Assembly (NCBI GenBank): GCA_014649355.1 | Contig: BMSW01000007.1 | Location: 295,887 to 359,886 of the forward strand | DNA from: Streptomyces althioticus | Lineage (GTDB): Bacteria; Actinomycetota; Actinomycetes; Streptomycetales; Streptomycetaceae | Reading direction: 5' to 3' | Length of the DNA: 64,000 nucleotides | Part shown: positions 8,557 to 17,004 of the stretch, one piece after another | Layout of the letters: each line of letters starts with the position of its first letter | How positions within the stretch are numbered: the stretch's first letter is position 1 | Notes under the pieces: generated by a model | What the model saw: only the letters and a program-made list of their open reading frames with translations | What the model was told of the DNA's origin: nothing | Database searches by the model: none | Made by a program: the position numbers and the translations under genes

Positions 8557-8967
8557 ATGACCGAGAAAGTCGCGCTGATCCCGAAGACCCACACCACCCC
8601 GCCCGCGAAGTTCTCGCACGGCGTCCGCAAGGGCAACATCCTCCAGGTCGCCGGCCAGGTCGGCTTCCTGCCGGCCGAGGAGGGCAAGCCGCCCACGCCC
8701 GCCGGTCCCACCCTGCGCGAGCAGACCCTCCAGACCCTCGCCAACGTCAAGGCGATCCTCGAGGAGGGCGGCGCGAGCTGGGACGACGTGATGATGATCC
8801 GCGTCTACCTCACGGACGTGGACCACTTCGCGGAGATGAACGACCTCTACAACACGTACTTCGAGGAGCAGGGCCTCACCCAGCCCCCGGCCGCCCGCAC
8901 GACCGTCTACGTCGGTCTCCCCGCCGGCCTCCTCATCGAGATCGACGCGCTCGCCGTCCTCGGCTGA
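8557..8967 (+). CDS. RidA family protein (enamine/imine deaminase)
   Basis: A 136-residue protein of the YjgF/YER057c/UK114 family. Members form trimers and hydrolyse reactive enamine/imine intermediates released by PLP-dependent dehydratases to 2-oxo acids. Landmarks are GNILQVAGQVGF, LREQTLQTLANVKAILEEGGASWDDVMMIRVYLTD and the substrate-side Arg in PPAARTTVYVGLP. It lies 12 bp after the IclR gene. Its presence fits the deaminase across the divergent promoter, whose dehydration chemistry produces exactly such intermediates. Confidence 0.93.
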   Translation: MTEKVALIPKTHTTPPAKFSHGVRKGNILQVAGQVGFLPAEEGKPPTPAGPTLREQTLQTLANVKAILEEGGASWDDVMMIRVYLTDVDHFAEMNDLYNTYFEEQGLTQPPAARTTVYVGLPAGLLIEIDALAVLG

Positions 8968-9114
8968 GCCGCCTCACCACCCGCACACCGTACGTCGTCA
9001 CGGCACGGCGCCCCGCACCCCGGGACGCCGTGCCGCGATCCCCCTGCCCGGCCGTGCCTTCCGGGGGGGGACCCCCAGACCCCCGAGACCATGCCCTTAC
9101 CCAGAGGACCCCCG

Positions 9115-10599
9115 ATGTCCCATCCGTTCCTCCCGCTCGCCGCCTCCGCGCCCGAGACACCACCGCACACCGGAGGACTGCTCCTCCTGATCGACGGCAC
9201 CGCCGGCCTGCTCACCGTGGCCGCCATCGGTATCGCCCTGCTGCTCTTCCTGATCATCAAGGTCCGCCTCCAGCCGTTCGTCGCGCTGCTCGGCGTCTCC
9301 ATAGCCGTCGGCCTGCTCGCGGGACTGTCGGTCACCGAACTCTTCGGCACCGTGCAGAAGTCGGACGCGGTGTCCACCATCGAGTCCGGGATGGGCGGCA
9401 TCCTCGGCCATGTCGCGATCATCATCGGCCTGGGCACCATGCTCGGCGCGATCCTCGAAGTCAGCGGCGGCGCCGAGGTGCTGGCGAGCCGGCTGCTCGG
9501 GCTGTTCGGCGAGAAGCGGGCGCCCCTCGCGATGGGCCTGACCGGTCTCATCTTCGGTATCCCGGTCTTCTTCGACGTCGGCATCTTCGTCCTCGCGCCG
9601 ATCGTCTACGCGGCCGCCAAGCGGTCCGGCAAGTCGGTCCTCCTCTACTGCCTCCCCCTCCTCGCCGGCCTCTCCGTCACGCACGCCTTCCTGCCCCCGC
9701 ACCCGGGCCCGGTGGCCGCCGCCGGACTGCTGCACGTCGACCTCGGCTGGGTCATCCTCATGGGCGTCGTCTGCGGCCTCCCCGCCGTCGTCGCCGCGTG
9801 GGTGTACTCCGCCTGGATCGGCAAGCGCATCTTCGTCGCCGTGCCGCAGGACATGGTGGAGGCCGCGCAGGAGGCCAAGGACGCCGTCGCCGCCGAACAG
9901 CGCGCGTCGGGCGTGCGGCCGCGTGAGACGCCGGTGCCGCTCGGCACGGTCCTCGGCATCATCGGCACCCCGCTCCTGCTCATCCTCGCGGCGACCTTCT
10001 CCTCCATCGCGCTGGACGAGTCCACCCTGCGCTCGGTCATCGAGTTCTTCGGCCACCCGTTCGTGGCCCTCACCCTCGCCCTGTTCCTCGCGTACTACCT
10101 GCTCGGCATCCGGCGCGGCTGGTCCCGCAAGTCCCTGGAGACGGTGTCCACTTCCTCGCTGAAGCCGGTCGGCAACATCCTGCTGGTGGTCGGCGCGGGC
10201 GGCGTCTTCGGCGCCGTCCTCAAGGGAAGCGGGGTCGCGCAGGCGCTGTCGGACACCTTCAACGACGTCGGCCTGCCCGTGATCGTGCTGTCGTACCTGA
10301 TCTCCGTGGTGCTGCGGGTGGCGCAGGGCTCGGCGACCGTCGCCATCGTCACCACGGCCGGCATCGTGGCGCCGCTGCTGTCCGAGGGCGACCACTCGCA
10401 GGCGTTCGTCGCGCTCGTCATCATGGCCATCTCGGCGGGCTCGATCTTCGCCTCGCACGTCAACGACGGCGGGTTCTGGATGGTCGCCAAGTACTTCGGC
10501 ATCAGCGAGCGGGACACGCTGAAGTCGTGGACCGTGCTGGAAAGCGTGCTGTCCGTCGCCGGGTTCGTGGTCGCGGCGGCGCTGAGCATGGTGGTGTGA
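9115..10599 (+). CDS. GntP-family permease
   Basis: A 494-residue integral membrane protein with about 12-14 hydrophobic segments. It belongs to the gluconate:proton symporter (GntP) family, which also includes the D-serine transporter DsdX. Visible family segments are MGGILGHVAIIIGLGTMLGA, GLIFGIPVFFDVGIFVLAPI, HAFLPPHPGPVAAAG and the late SAGSIFASHVNDGGFW. The ATG at 9115 (after AGAGGAC) is preferred to 9091. Last gene of the kinase-IclR-RidA operon. Given the D-amino acid enzymes, uptake of a D-amino acid (DsdX-like) is as plausible as uptake of a sugar acid. Confidence 0.92.
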   Translation: MSHPFLPLAASAPETPPHTGGLLLLIDGTAGLLTVAAIGIALLLFLIIKVRLQPFVALLGVSIAVGLLAGLSVTELFGTVQKSDAVSTIESGMGGILGHVAIIIGLGTMLGAILEVSGGAEVLASRLLGLFGEKRAPLAMGLTGLIFGIPVFFDVGIFVLAPIVYAAAKRSGKSVLLYCLPLLAGLSVTHAFLPPHPGPVAAAGLLHVDLGWVILMGVVCGLPAVVAAWVYSAWIGKRIFVAVPQDMVEAAQEAKDAVAAEQRASGVRPRETPVPLGTVLGIIGTPLLLILAATFSSIALDESTLRSVIEFFGHPFVALTLALFLAYYLLGIRRGWSRKSLETVSTSSLKPVGNILLVVGAGGVFGAVLKGSGVAQALSDTFNDVGLPVIVLSYLISVVLRVAQGSATVAIVTTAGIVAPLLSEGDHSQAFVALVIMAISAGSIFASHVNDGGFWMVAKYFGISERDTLKSWTVLESVLSVAGFVVAAALSMVV

Positions 10600-10700
10600 C
10601 CCCGGCGGGCGCGGTGACGCGCGGTGCCCGTGTAGGCGTCCGATAACGAAGTCGGGGCTGGCTGTGACACGCACAGGATCGTCGACCATACTCCTGCGGT

Positions 10701-11285
10701 GTGGAGCAGCGCATAGGTTCGAGCAGCAGCAAGCCCCTGGAGGGCGCCGGGTTCGACCCGGCCTTCATCCCCGGGCTCACCGCGCCCGCGACCGGCCGCG
10801 AGGAGGAGGCGGAGGACACGAAGGACGCGCCCGGCACGGACGAGGACGTGGCCGTCGACGACACCGCGACGGTAGCCGCCCCGGAGGCCGAGGAGTCCGA
10901 CGGCTCCCCGGCCGCCGGTGACGACGAGCCGGAACCCGCCCCCGACGGACCCGCCTTCGAGGCGTCCGACCGCCGTGCCGCCCTCGTCGCCGACCACCGC
11001 GGCGTGCGGCTGAAGCTGGACGACCAGGAGTGCGAGTTCCGCTGGGACGAGATCGGCGCGGTGGAGACGGAGACGGCCCGCTTCGGCAAGCGGTTCACCG
11101 TCACCGTCCACACCCCCGACCGGCGTTGGTACCCGATCGAGATCGAGGCCGACTCACGCCGCCGGTTCGCCGAGTGGGACGCCGCCCTGGACAAGGTCCT
11201 CGACGCGTACTTCGACGACGGCGCCGAGGCGGCGGCCGACAAGGACGACGCCGAGGTCGAGGCCGAGACCGCCGACCGGGTCTGA
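10701..11285 (+). CDS. Hypothetical protein with acidic disordered N-terminus and a small beta domain
   Basis: 194 residues, GTG start at 10701. Residues 1-95 are acidic, Pro/Ala/Glu/Asp-rich and probably disordered. Residues 100-165 (RAALVADHRGVRLKL ... EFRWDEIGAVETETARFGKRFTVTVH ... WYPIEIEA) look like a PH-like beta barrel ending in a helix. The tail is again acidic. There is no signal peptide or membrane segment. I do not recognise a function. It stands alone, about 100 bp after the permease and 110 bp before the transporter. Confidence 0.75.
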   Translation: MEQRIGSSSSKPLEGAGFDPAFIPGLTAPATGREEEAEDTKDAPGTDEDVAVDDTATVAAPEAEESDGSPAAGDDEPEPAPDGPAFEASDRRAALVADHRGVRLKLDDQECEFRWDEIGAVETETARFGKRFTVTVHTPDRRWYPIEIEADSRRRFAEWDAALDKVLDAYFDDGAEAAADKDDAEVEAETADRV

Positions 11286-11398
11286 CGTGGGGACGCCCGG
11301 CGCGGCGACGTACGCCGTCGCCGTGCGGCCAGGGGGAACCGGTGAAGATCCCGGCACGCCCTCTTGTGGGACGGGCACCCGTCCGCTTTCTTGACCCC

Positions 11399-12721
11399 AT
11401 GGCGGACACCACGGGAAACACCCAGGACATCGGGGCGACGGCCGGGGCCGGACCCCGGCCGCGCAGGTCCAGCTGGCGCTACATCGGCCCCGGCATCGTC
11501 GTCGCCGCGACCGGCGTGGGAGCCGGCGACCTCGTGGCCACCCTCATCGCCGGCAGCAACTTCGGCTACACCCTGCTGTGGGCCGCCGTCGTCGGCTGCC
11601 TGGTGAAGATCTCCCTCGCGGAGGCGTGCGGCCGGTGGCACCTGTCCACCGGACGCACCCTGTTCGACGGCTGGGCCAGCCTCGGCCCCTGGACCACCTG
11701 GTTCTTCGCCGTCTACGCCGTCATCTGGGGCTTCGTCTACGGCGCCGCCGCCATGTCGTCCAGCGCGCTGCCGCTCCAGGCGCTGTTCCCGAGCGTGATG
11801 GACCTGGAGTACTGGGGCATCGCCTGCGGCCTGGTGGGCCTGGTCTTCGTCTGGTTCAACAAGTACGCGGTGTTCGAGAAGGTCATGACCGTCCTGGTGG
11901 GCGTCATGTTCGTGGTCACCGTCTACCTGGCGTTCCGCGTCACGCCCCACCTGGGCGACGCCTTCGCCGGCCTCCTCCCCGTGGTGCCCGACGAGAAGGA
12001 CTCCGTCCTCAACACCCTCGGCCTGATCGGCGGCGTCGGCGGCACCATCACACTGGCCGCCTACGGCTACTGGATCAACGCCAAGGGCTGGACCGACAGC
12101 GGCTGGATGAAGGTCATGCGGCTGGACAACCGGGTCGCCTACATCACCACCGGCATCTTCGTCGTCGCGATGCTCTTCGTCGGCGCGGAGCTGCTGCACT
12201 CGGCGAACATCGCCATCTCCGGCGGCGACCAGGGCCTCGTCCAGCTCGGCGACATCCTGGACGACCGCTACGGCACGACCACCGGCACCCTGTTCCTGGT
12301 CGGCTTCTTCGCCGCCTCCTTCACCTCCCTGATCGGCGTCTGGCACGGCGTGAGCCTGATGTTCGCCGACTTCCTCGCCCGGCAGCGCGGCGAGCGGCAG
12401 GCGCGCGCCGACGAGCTGGCCACGGGCCGCCGGGAACGCTCCTGGACCTTCCGCGCGTACCTGCTGTGGCTGACGTTCCCGCCGATGATCCTGCTGTTCC
12501 AGGACGAGCCGTTCCGCCTGATCATCATCTACGGCGTACTGGGCGCGGCGTTCATGCCGTTCCTCGCCCTGACCCTGCTGTGGCTCCTGAACTCCTCCCG
12601 CACCCCGCGCGAATGGCGCAACGGGTACCTCAGCAACGGCATGCTGGCGGTCGCGGGCCTGCTGTTCCTGGTCCTGGCGGTCAAGCAGATCTGGGACCAG
12701 CCGTGGTCGGAGTTCTTCTGA
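11399..12721 (+). CDS. Nramp-fold membrane transporter, unusual clade
   Basis: A 440-residue protein with about 11 membrane segments, related to NRAMP divalent-metal transporters (WRYIGPGIVVAATGVGAGDLVATL ... LVKISLAEACGRWHLSTGRTL). The canonical metal-binding motifs are absent: the DPGN position in TM1 reads GAGD, and the TM6 MPH region reads GGTITLAAYGYW. Transport of Mn or Fe should therefore not be assumed. Start choice: ATG 11399 begins at the typical N-terminus (MADTTGNTQ) but has a poor ribosome site. GTG 11342, in frame with AGGGGG in front, would add 19 residues and cannot be excluded. It converges on the next gene with only 18 bp between. Confidence 0.8.
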   Translation: MADTTGNTQDIGATAGAGPRPRRSSWRYIGPGIVVAATGVGAGDLVATLIAGSNFGYTLLWAAVVGCLVKISLAEACGRWHLSTGRTLFDGWASLGPWTTWFFAVYAVIWGFVYGAAAMSSSALPLQALFPSVMDLEYWGIACGLVGLVFVWFNKYAVFEKVMTVLVGVMFVVTVYLAFRVTPHLGDAFAGLLPVVPDEKDSVLNTLGLIGGVGGTITLAAYGYWINAKGWTDSGWMKVMRLDNRVAYITTGIFVVAMLFVGAELLHSANIAISGGDQGLVQLGDILDDRYGTTTGTLFLVGFFAASFTSLIGVWHGVSLMFADFLARQRGERQARADELATGRRERSWTFRAYLLWLTFPPMILLFQDEPFRLIIIYGVLGAAFMPFLALTLLWLLNSSRTPREWRNGYLSNGMLAVAGLLFLVLAVKQIWDQPWSEFF

Positions 12722-12739
12722 TCCGCCCCTGAGCCTGCC

Positions 12740-14005
12740 TCACACCCCCGCATCCCACTCCGAGCTCAGCGCGATCTCCCGCAGCTGGGCGAGGGTGAGC
12801 GCGGGGGTGTCGCGCGTGGCGTCCTCGTTCTGGTCGGGCGTGTTGAAGGCGCTGATCACGACGCGCAATCCGTCGGGGCGCAAGGTGTCCGCGGTCCACA
12901 TGACGACGTCCTTGCCGCCCTTCTCCCCGGGCGACTCCCGGGTGACCACCAGCCTGCCGTCGGGCAGCTTCTCGGCGTCCTTGAACAGCTCGCCGGCCAG
13001 GTCCGACATACCGGGCTGCACATTGATCTGGACGAGGCTCCCGCCCTTGCCGTCGTCGACGACGAGGTAGGCGTAATCGGCGCCCGGGCCGCTCCGGCCG
13101 GTCACCTTCAGGTTGTCGGGCAGCAGACCCGTCAGCGTCTTGGCGATCGCCCCGGACGGCCTGCCCTCCGGAGATGCCTCGCCGGTCACGGACGGCTCCG
13201 GGCTCCGCGGCATGGCGGCGGCGACCCGCTTCCACACCTCGGCGGTGACCACGTCCTCGAGCTGCTCGACGGAGAGCGGGGGCTGCGGCCGGGACACCGG
13301 AGCGTCCTTCTGCGCGGGCGCGTTCCACTCGCTCAAGGTCACGTGCACCCCGTCGGGCGTAACCAGTTCGGCGTTCCACCACTTGGTGTCCACCCGCCGG
13401 TCCGGGTACTCGTAGCCTCGGAGCACCATGAGCCGCGAGCCGTCCGGCCGTGTGACGCTGGTGCAGTCGTCGTAGGCGACGACCGCCTTGTCGGGGCACG
13501 TCGTCCACTGGGCGGCCTGTTCGCCGCCGGGGTCCGTGCGGTCGACGCTCAGACCGAGGGCCGCCGCGCCCTTGCCGTCGTCGAAGACCACGTGCGCGTG
13601 CGGGGGCATCAGTGAGTCCGTGCCCTGGGCCTGCTCCTCGGTGAACGTGCCTCGCGGCAGCAGCTCCTTGAGTGAGCGCAGGATGTCGTCGCCCGTGAAG
13701 GCCGCGGCGGGCGACGGGCCGGCCGCCGACGGACTCGCGGTCGCGGCGGGACCGGCCGCCGCGGAGGTCCGCCGGGGGTCGTGCGCGCCGGACGGCAGGA
13801 GCAGCGTCGCGCCCACGCCGACCAGGGCGACACCGGTCATCCCGCCCAGCACGGCCGCACGCCGCAGGAGCTGCTTGCGCCGTCCGCGCACCTCGCCCCT
13901 GCCGACGAGGGCGGCCGGGTCGTCCGAGCGGAAGCTGTGGCCGGTGTTACGCAGTGCTGCGGCGAACCGGTCCTCGAAGGGGTCCTCGTGCTGGTTCTCG
14001 GGCAT
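12740..14005 (-). CDS. Membrane-anchored protein with duplicated extracytoplasmic domain, downstream of a sigma factor
   Basis: 421 residues, ATG at 14005 with AAGGTGGG upstream. An N-terminal cytoplasmic part of about 40 residues is followed by one membrane segment (RRAAVLGGMTGVALVGVGATLLL), a Ser/Ala/Pro linker and two related exported domains. The repeats align as VVFDDGKGAAALGLSV with LVVDDGKGGSLVQINV, and as LVTPDGVHVTLSEWNAP with TLRPDGLRVVISAFNTP; each ends in an SVEQLEDV / TLAQLREI helix. It is 56 bp downstream of the sigma factor gene on the same strand, so it may sense something outside and influence the sigma factor. No known anti-sigma motif is seen; the role is inference. Confidence 0.75.
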   Translation of the reverse strand: MPENQHEDPFEDRFAAALRNTGHSFRSDDPAALVGRGEVRGRRKQLLRRAAVLGGMTGVALVGVGATLLLPSGAHDPRRTSAAAGPAATASPSAAGPSPAAAFTGDDILRSLKELLPRGTFTEEQAQGTDSLMPPHAHVVFDDGKGAAALGLSVDRTDPGGEQAAQWTTCPDKAVVAYDDCTSVTRPDGSRLMVLRGYEYPDRRVDTKWWNAELVTPDGVHVTLSEWNAPAQKDAPVSRPQPPLSVEQLEDVVTAEVWKRVAAAMPRSPEPSVTGEASPEGRPSGAIAKTLTGLLPDNLKVTGRSGPGADYAYLVVDDGKGGSLVQINVQPGMSDLAGELFKDAEKLPDGRLVVTRESPGEKGGKDVVMWTADTLRPDGLRVVISAFNTPDQNEDATRDTPALTLAQLREIALSSEWDAGV

Positions 14006-14061
14006 GACGAACCCACCTTTCTCGCGGGTGTGAGCGTATGAGGTCGTTGAAGCGGCCGGTG

Positions 14062-14571
14062 TCAGGAGCGGGAGAACTCGCGGAGGTCCTCGCCCAGCAG
14101 CTCCCTCAGCCGGCCGAGCGCGCGGACGCACCGGGTGCGCACGGCCGCCGAGCTGACGTTCAGCACGTCGGCGGTCTGCTCCACCGAGCGGTCCTCCCAG
14201 TAGCGCAGGACGACGACGGCGCGGTCCTTGGCGGGCAGCCGGGCGAGCGCGGCCATCAGCGTGAGCCGCAGCGGCGCGTCGCCGTCGGCGGCGCCCGGAA
14301 GGTCGGGAAAGGTGTCGGTCGCCCGCTCCCGGCTGCTGCGCAGCCGCCGGTGGGCGAGGAAGGTCCGGGTGAGCACGGTCTGCGCGTACGCGGCCGGGTT
14401 CTCCGCCCGAGAGACGCGCCCCCAGCGCACGTACAGCCGGCCGAAGGTCTCCTGGACGAGGTCCTCGGCCAGGTACGTGTCCCCGGCGGTGAGCAGGCAC
14501 GCGGACCGGTACAGGTGTCCCGCGCGGGCGGAGGCGAACTCCGCGTAGTCCGCGCTGCGCTGCTGTCTCAT
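14062..14571 (-). CDS. SigE-family RNA polymerase sigma-70 factor
   Basis: A 169-residue ECF-type sigma factor. Region 2 covers about residues 10-75 (FASARAGHLYRSACLLTAGDTYLAEDLVQETFGRLYVRW). Region 4 covers about 110-165 (LARLPAKDRAVVVLRYWEDRSVEQTADVLNVSSAAVRTRCVRALGRL), with its helix-turn-helix. No extra C-terminal domain is present. It is the small 'SigE family' common in Streptomyces with many paralogues. The neighbour downstream is a membrane protein that may be its partner. The target promoters are unknown. Confidence 0.92.
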   Translation of the reverse strand: MRQQRSADYAEFASARAGHLYRSACLLTAGDTYLAEDLVQETFGRLYVRWGRVSRAENPAAYAQTVLTRTFLAHRRLRSSRERATDTFPDLPGAADGDAPLRLTLMAALARLPAKDRAVVVLRYWEDRSVEQTADVLNVSSAAVRTRCVRALGRLRELLGEDLREFSRS

Positions 14572-14748
14572 TCCGTCCCCCGTCGTACTCCCCGAACCGC
14601 TCTCACCTCATTGATGCGGTGGACCCGGAGAAATGTTTCATGTGGCGGCGGACACACCGTGCGCGGTCCGTTGTCAGTGGCCGCTGCCAGGATGACGGCG
14701 TCATCGGCGCACACGAGCGCCGGGCCGTCGACCTGTGGGGGAGCCACC

Positions 14749-15252
14749 GTGGGCATGATCGGGGAGTACGCGCGCCTGACGGCCGCCGAGTTCGAGCGCG
14801 CGGTCGGCGACCCGGACTGGGCGTACGAGCGTGTCCAGGAGTTGAGCGAGCAGGAGTGGGACGCGGGGCTGCCCTGGGACCAGGCGCGCTGCCACGACAC
14901 CGACAAGATGTGGCACGCCCTGGACTTCCTGCTGCGGCGCGTCGGCTTCCCCGTGGACGTCGTCTTCGGCGAGCAGCGGATACCGGGGGCGGACGACTGG
15001 AGCTACGGGCCGCCCCGCTGCCTCACCCCGGACCAGGTCCGCACCGCCGCCGAGGCCTTCGCCGCCACGCCCGCCGCCCGGCTCACCGAGGGCGTCACCC
15101 CTGCCGATCTGGCCGCGGCGGAGATCTACCCGGCGATCGTCTGGGAGCGCGGTGAGCCGCTGGACGAGGTGACCACGCACTACGAGGCCCTGGTGCCGTA
15201 CTTCCGCGCGGCGGCCCGTGACGGGGACGGCGTCCTGCTCTGGATCAGCTGA
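14749..15252 (+). CDS. YfbM-like DUF1877 protein
   Basis: 167 residues, starting at GTG 14749 (GGGGGAG ribosome site, spacing 5; an ATG six bases later is possible). It matches the DUF1877/YfbM pattern: MIGEYARLTAAEFERAV at the start, then HDTDKMWHALDFLLRR and the DWSYGPPRCLTPDQVRTAAEAFA segment. A cytoplasmic, single-domain protein with no known biochemical activity. The last codons and stop codon form one arm of a strong hairpin. Confidence 0.85.
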   Translation: MGMIGEYARLTAAEFERAVGDPDWAYERVQELSEQEWDAGLPWDQARCHDTDKMWHALDFLLRRVGFPVDVVFGEQRIPGADDWSYGPPRCLTPDQVRTAAEAFAATPAARLTEGVTPADLAAAEIYPAIVWERGEPLDEVTTHYEALVPYFRAAARDGDGVLLWIS

Positions 15253-15268
15253 TCCGGAGCAGGACGCC
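15229..15268. terminator. Bidirectional hairpin terminator between yfbM-like and chitinase genes
   Basis: An 18-bp near-perfect stem (one G-T pair) with a tiny AGCT loop, centred on 15248. Its left arm is the last coding codons of the YfbM-like gene, including the TGA at 15250-15252. There is no U-tract. It can serve transcripts from both sides. Confidence 0.75.
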
Positions 15269-15294
15269 GGCGTGGGGGGAGAGGGACGTGACGG

Positions 15295-17004
15295 TTACGG
15301 CAGTGAGTGGACGTGCGGGCCGACCGCGTTCGACCAGGCGTTGCCCGCCGTGGCGTCCCAGTTGGTGGACCAGGTCATCGCGCCGCGCAGACCCGGGTAG
15401 GTCTTCGACGGCTTGAACGAGCCGCAGTTGGTGCCGCGGGTGAGGCAGTCCAGGGCGGCGTTCACCACGGACGGGGCGACGTAGCCGCTGCCCGCGCCCC
15501 GCGTGGAGGCCGGCAGGCCGAGGCCCACCTGGGACGGGTCGAGGCCGTTCTCCAGTTGGATGCAGGCCAGCGCGGTGAGGAAGTCCACCGAGCCCTGGCT
15601 GTAGACCTTGCCGTCGCAGCCCAGCATGGAACCGCTGTTGTAGTACTGCATGTTGACGACCGTGAGGATGTCCTTCACGTTCAGCGCCGTCCGGAAGTAG
15701 GAGTTGGACGTCGACTGCATGTCGATGGTCTGCGGCGCCATCGTCAGGATCATCGACGGGCCTGCCTTGGCGGACAGCGACCGCAGCGCCTGCGTCATGT
15801 ACGTCGCGTCGAGGCCGTTCTCCAGGTCGATGTCGACGCCGTCGAAGCCGTACTCCTGCATCACGGCGTACACCGAGTTCGCGAAGTTCGTCGCGGAGGC
15901 GGAGTTGTTCACCGCGACGGTGCCCTTCTCGCCGCCCACCGAGATGATGACCTTCTTCCCGGCCGCCTGCTTGGCGCGGACGTCCGCCTTGAACTGGTCG
16001 ACGGTGTAGCCGTTCAGCCCCGCCGAGTCCAGGTTGAAGGTGACGGCGCCCGGGGTGCCCGTGGCGTCGGCGAAGGCCACCGCGATGATGTCGTACTGGT
16101 CGGGCACGTCGGAGATCTTCTGCACGGCCGCGCCGTTGTCGAAGTTCTGCCAGTAGCCGGTCACCGCGTGCCGGGGCAGGTCTCCGCCCCCGCCGCCGCC
16201 GTCCTCCCGGGTGCGCACGGACACCGCCGCCGACTTGGCGGACTCGCCCGCCGCGTTGGCCGCCGCGACCTGGAAGCTGTACGACGTGGAGGCCGCGAGC
16301 CCGGTCACGGTCGCCGAGGTGCCGGTCACGGCGGTCACCCGGGTGCCGTCGCGGTAGACGGTGTAGCCGGTCGCGCCGGACACCGCGTTCCACGTCAGCG
16401 TCGCCGACGTCGCCGTCGTGCCGGAGACGGTCAGCCCGCCAGGGGTGGCCGGGACCGTCGGCTCCGGGTCACCGCCGCCGCCCCCGTCGGGTCCGAGGAC
16501 GGACACGTCGTCGACGTGGTAGGGCTGCTGGCCGTACCAGCCGTGGGTGTACACCGTCACCGACGTGGTGTTCGAGCCGGTGGAGAAGCTGGTCGACAGC
16601 TGCTTCCAGGTCGAGGAGTCGGGCGTCCAGGTGGACACGTCCGTCGTGCCGGTGCCGGTCACGCCCAGGTAGGCGTACCCGCCCTGCACCCACCCGGTCA
16701 GCCGGTACGTGGAGTCGGGCCGCACCGCGACCGTCTGGGAACAGCGGGCGTTGTCCTGGCCGGCGGGCGTGGCCTTCAGGGCGGCCGCGCCGCCGTGCAC
16801 GGGGGAGGAGACGACGGCGCCGCTGTTCGCGGAACAGGTCCAGCCGCTCAGGCCCGACTCGAACCCGGCGTTCTTCGCGTTGTTGACGTCGGCCGCGGTC
16901 GCCTGGCCCGCTCCGGCGAGCGGGAGGGCGAGGGCCAGGGCGGAGACGAGGGCGGCCGCCCAGGGGCGTCTGCCGCGTCCGGGCGTACGGGGTGCGCGGT
17001 CCAC
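15295..17004 (-). CDS. Secreted GH18 chitinase with carbohydrate-binding and fibronectin III domains
   Basis: 569 residues, GTG at 17004 with GGAGG upstream. Order: signal peptide (about 1-38); a carbohydrate-binding beta-sandwich (about 39-172, NAGFESGLSGWTC ... YHVDDVSVL); a Gly/Pro linker; one fibronectin III domain (about 182-265); a Gly linker; and the GH18 barrel (about 275-569). The catalytic motif is DGVDIDLE with the acid/base Glu at residue 395, and TMAPQTIDM lies further along the barrel. It hydrolyses chitin outside the cell. The architecture is that of typical Streptomyces family-18 chitinases. The promoter carries paired 12-bp repeats. Confidence 0.95.
   Translation of the reverse strand: MDRAPRTPGRGRRPWAAALVSALALALPLAGAGQATAADVNNAKNAGFESGLSGWTCSANSGAVVSSPVHGGAAALKATPAGQDNARCSQTVAVRPDSTYRLTGWVQGGYAYLGVTGTGTTDVSTWTPDSSTWKQLSTSFSTGSNTTSVTVYTHGWYGQQPYHVDDVSVLGPDGGGGGDPEPTVPATPGGLTVSGTTATSATLTWNAVSGATGYTVYRDGTRVTAVTGTSATVTGLAASTSYSFQVAAANAAGESAKSAAVSVRTREDGGGGGGDLPRHAVTGYWQNFDNGAAVQKISDVPDQYDIIAVAFADATGTPGAVTFNLDSAGLNGYTVDQFKADVRAKQAAGKKVIISVGGEKGTVAVNNSASATNFANSVYAVMQEYGFDGVDIDLENGLDATYMTQALRSLSAKAGPSMILTMAPQTIDMQSTSNSYFRTALNVKDILTVVNMQYYNSGSMLGCDGKVYSQGSVDFLTALACIQLENGLDPSQVGLGLPASTRGAGSGYVAPSVVNAALDCLTRGTNCGSFKPSKTYPGLRGAMTWSTNWDATAGNAWSNAVGPHVHSLP

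Noticed and set aside
14006..14500. Open frame upstream of the duplicated-domain membrane protein, seemingly fusing it with other sequence
   Set aside because: It is a shadow of the sigma factor gene; ATG 14005 has a good ribosome site.
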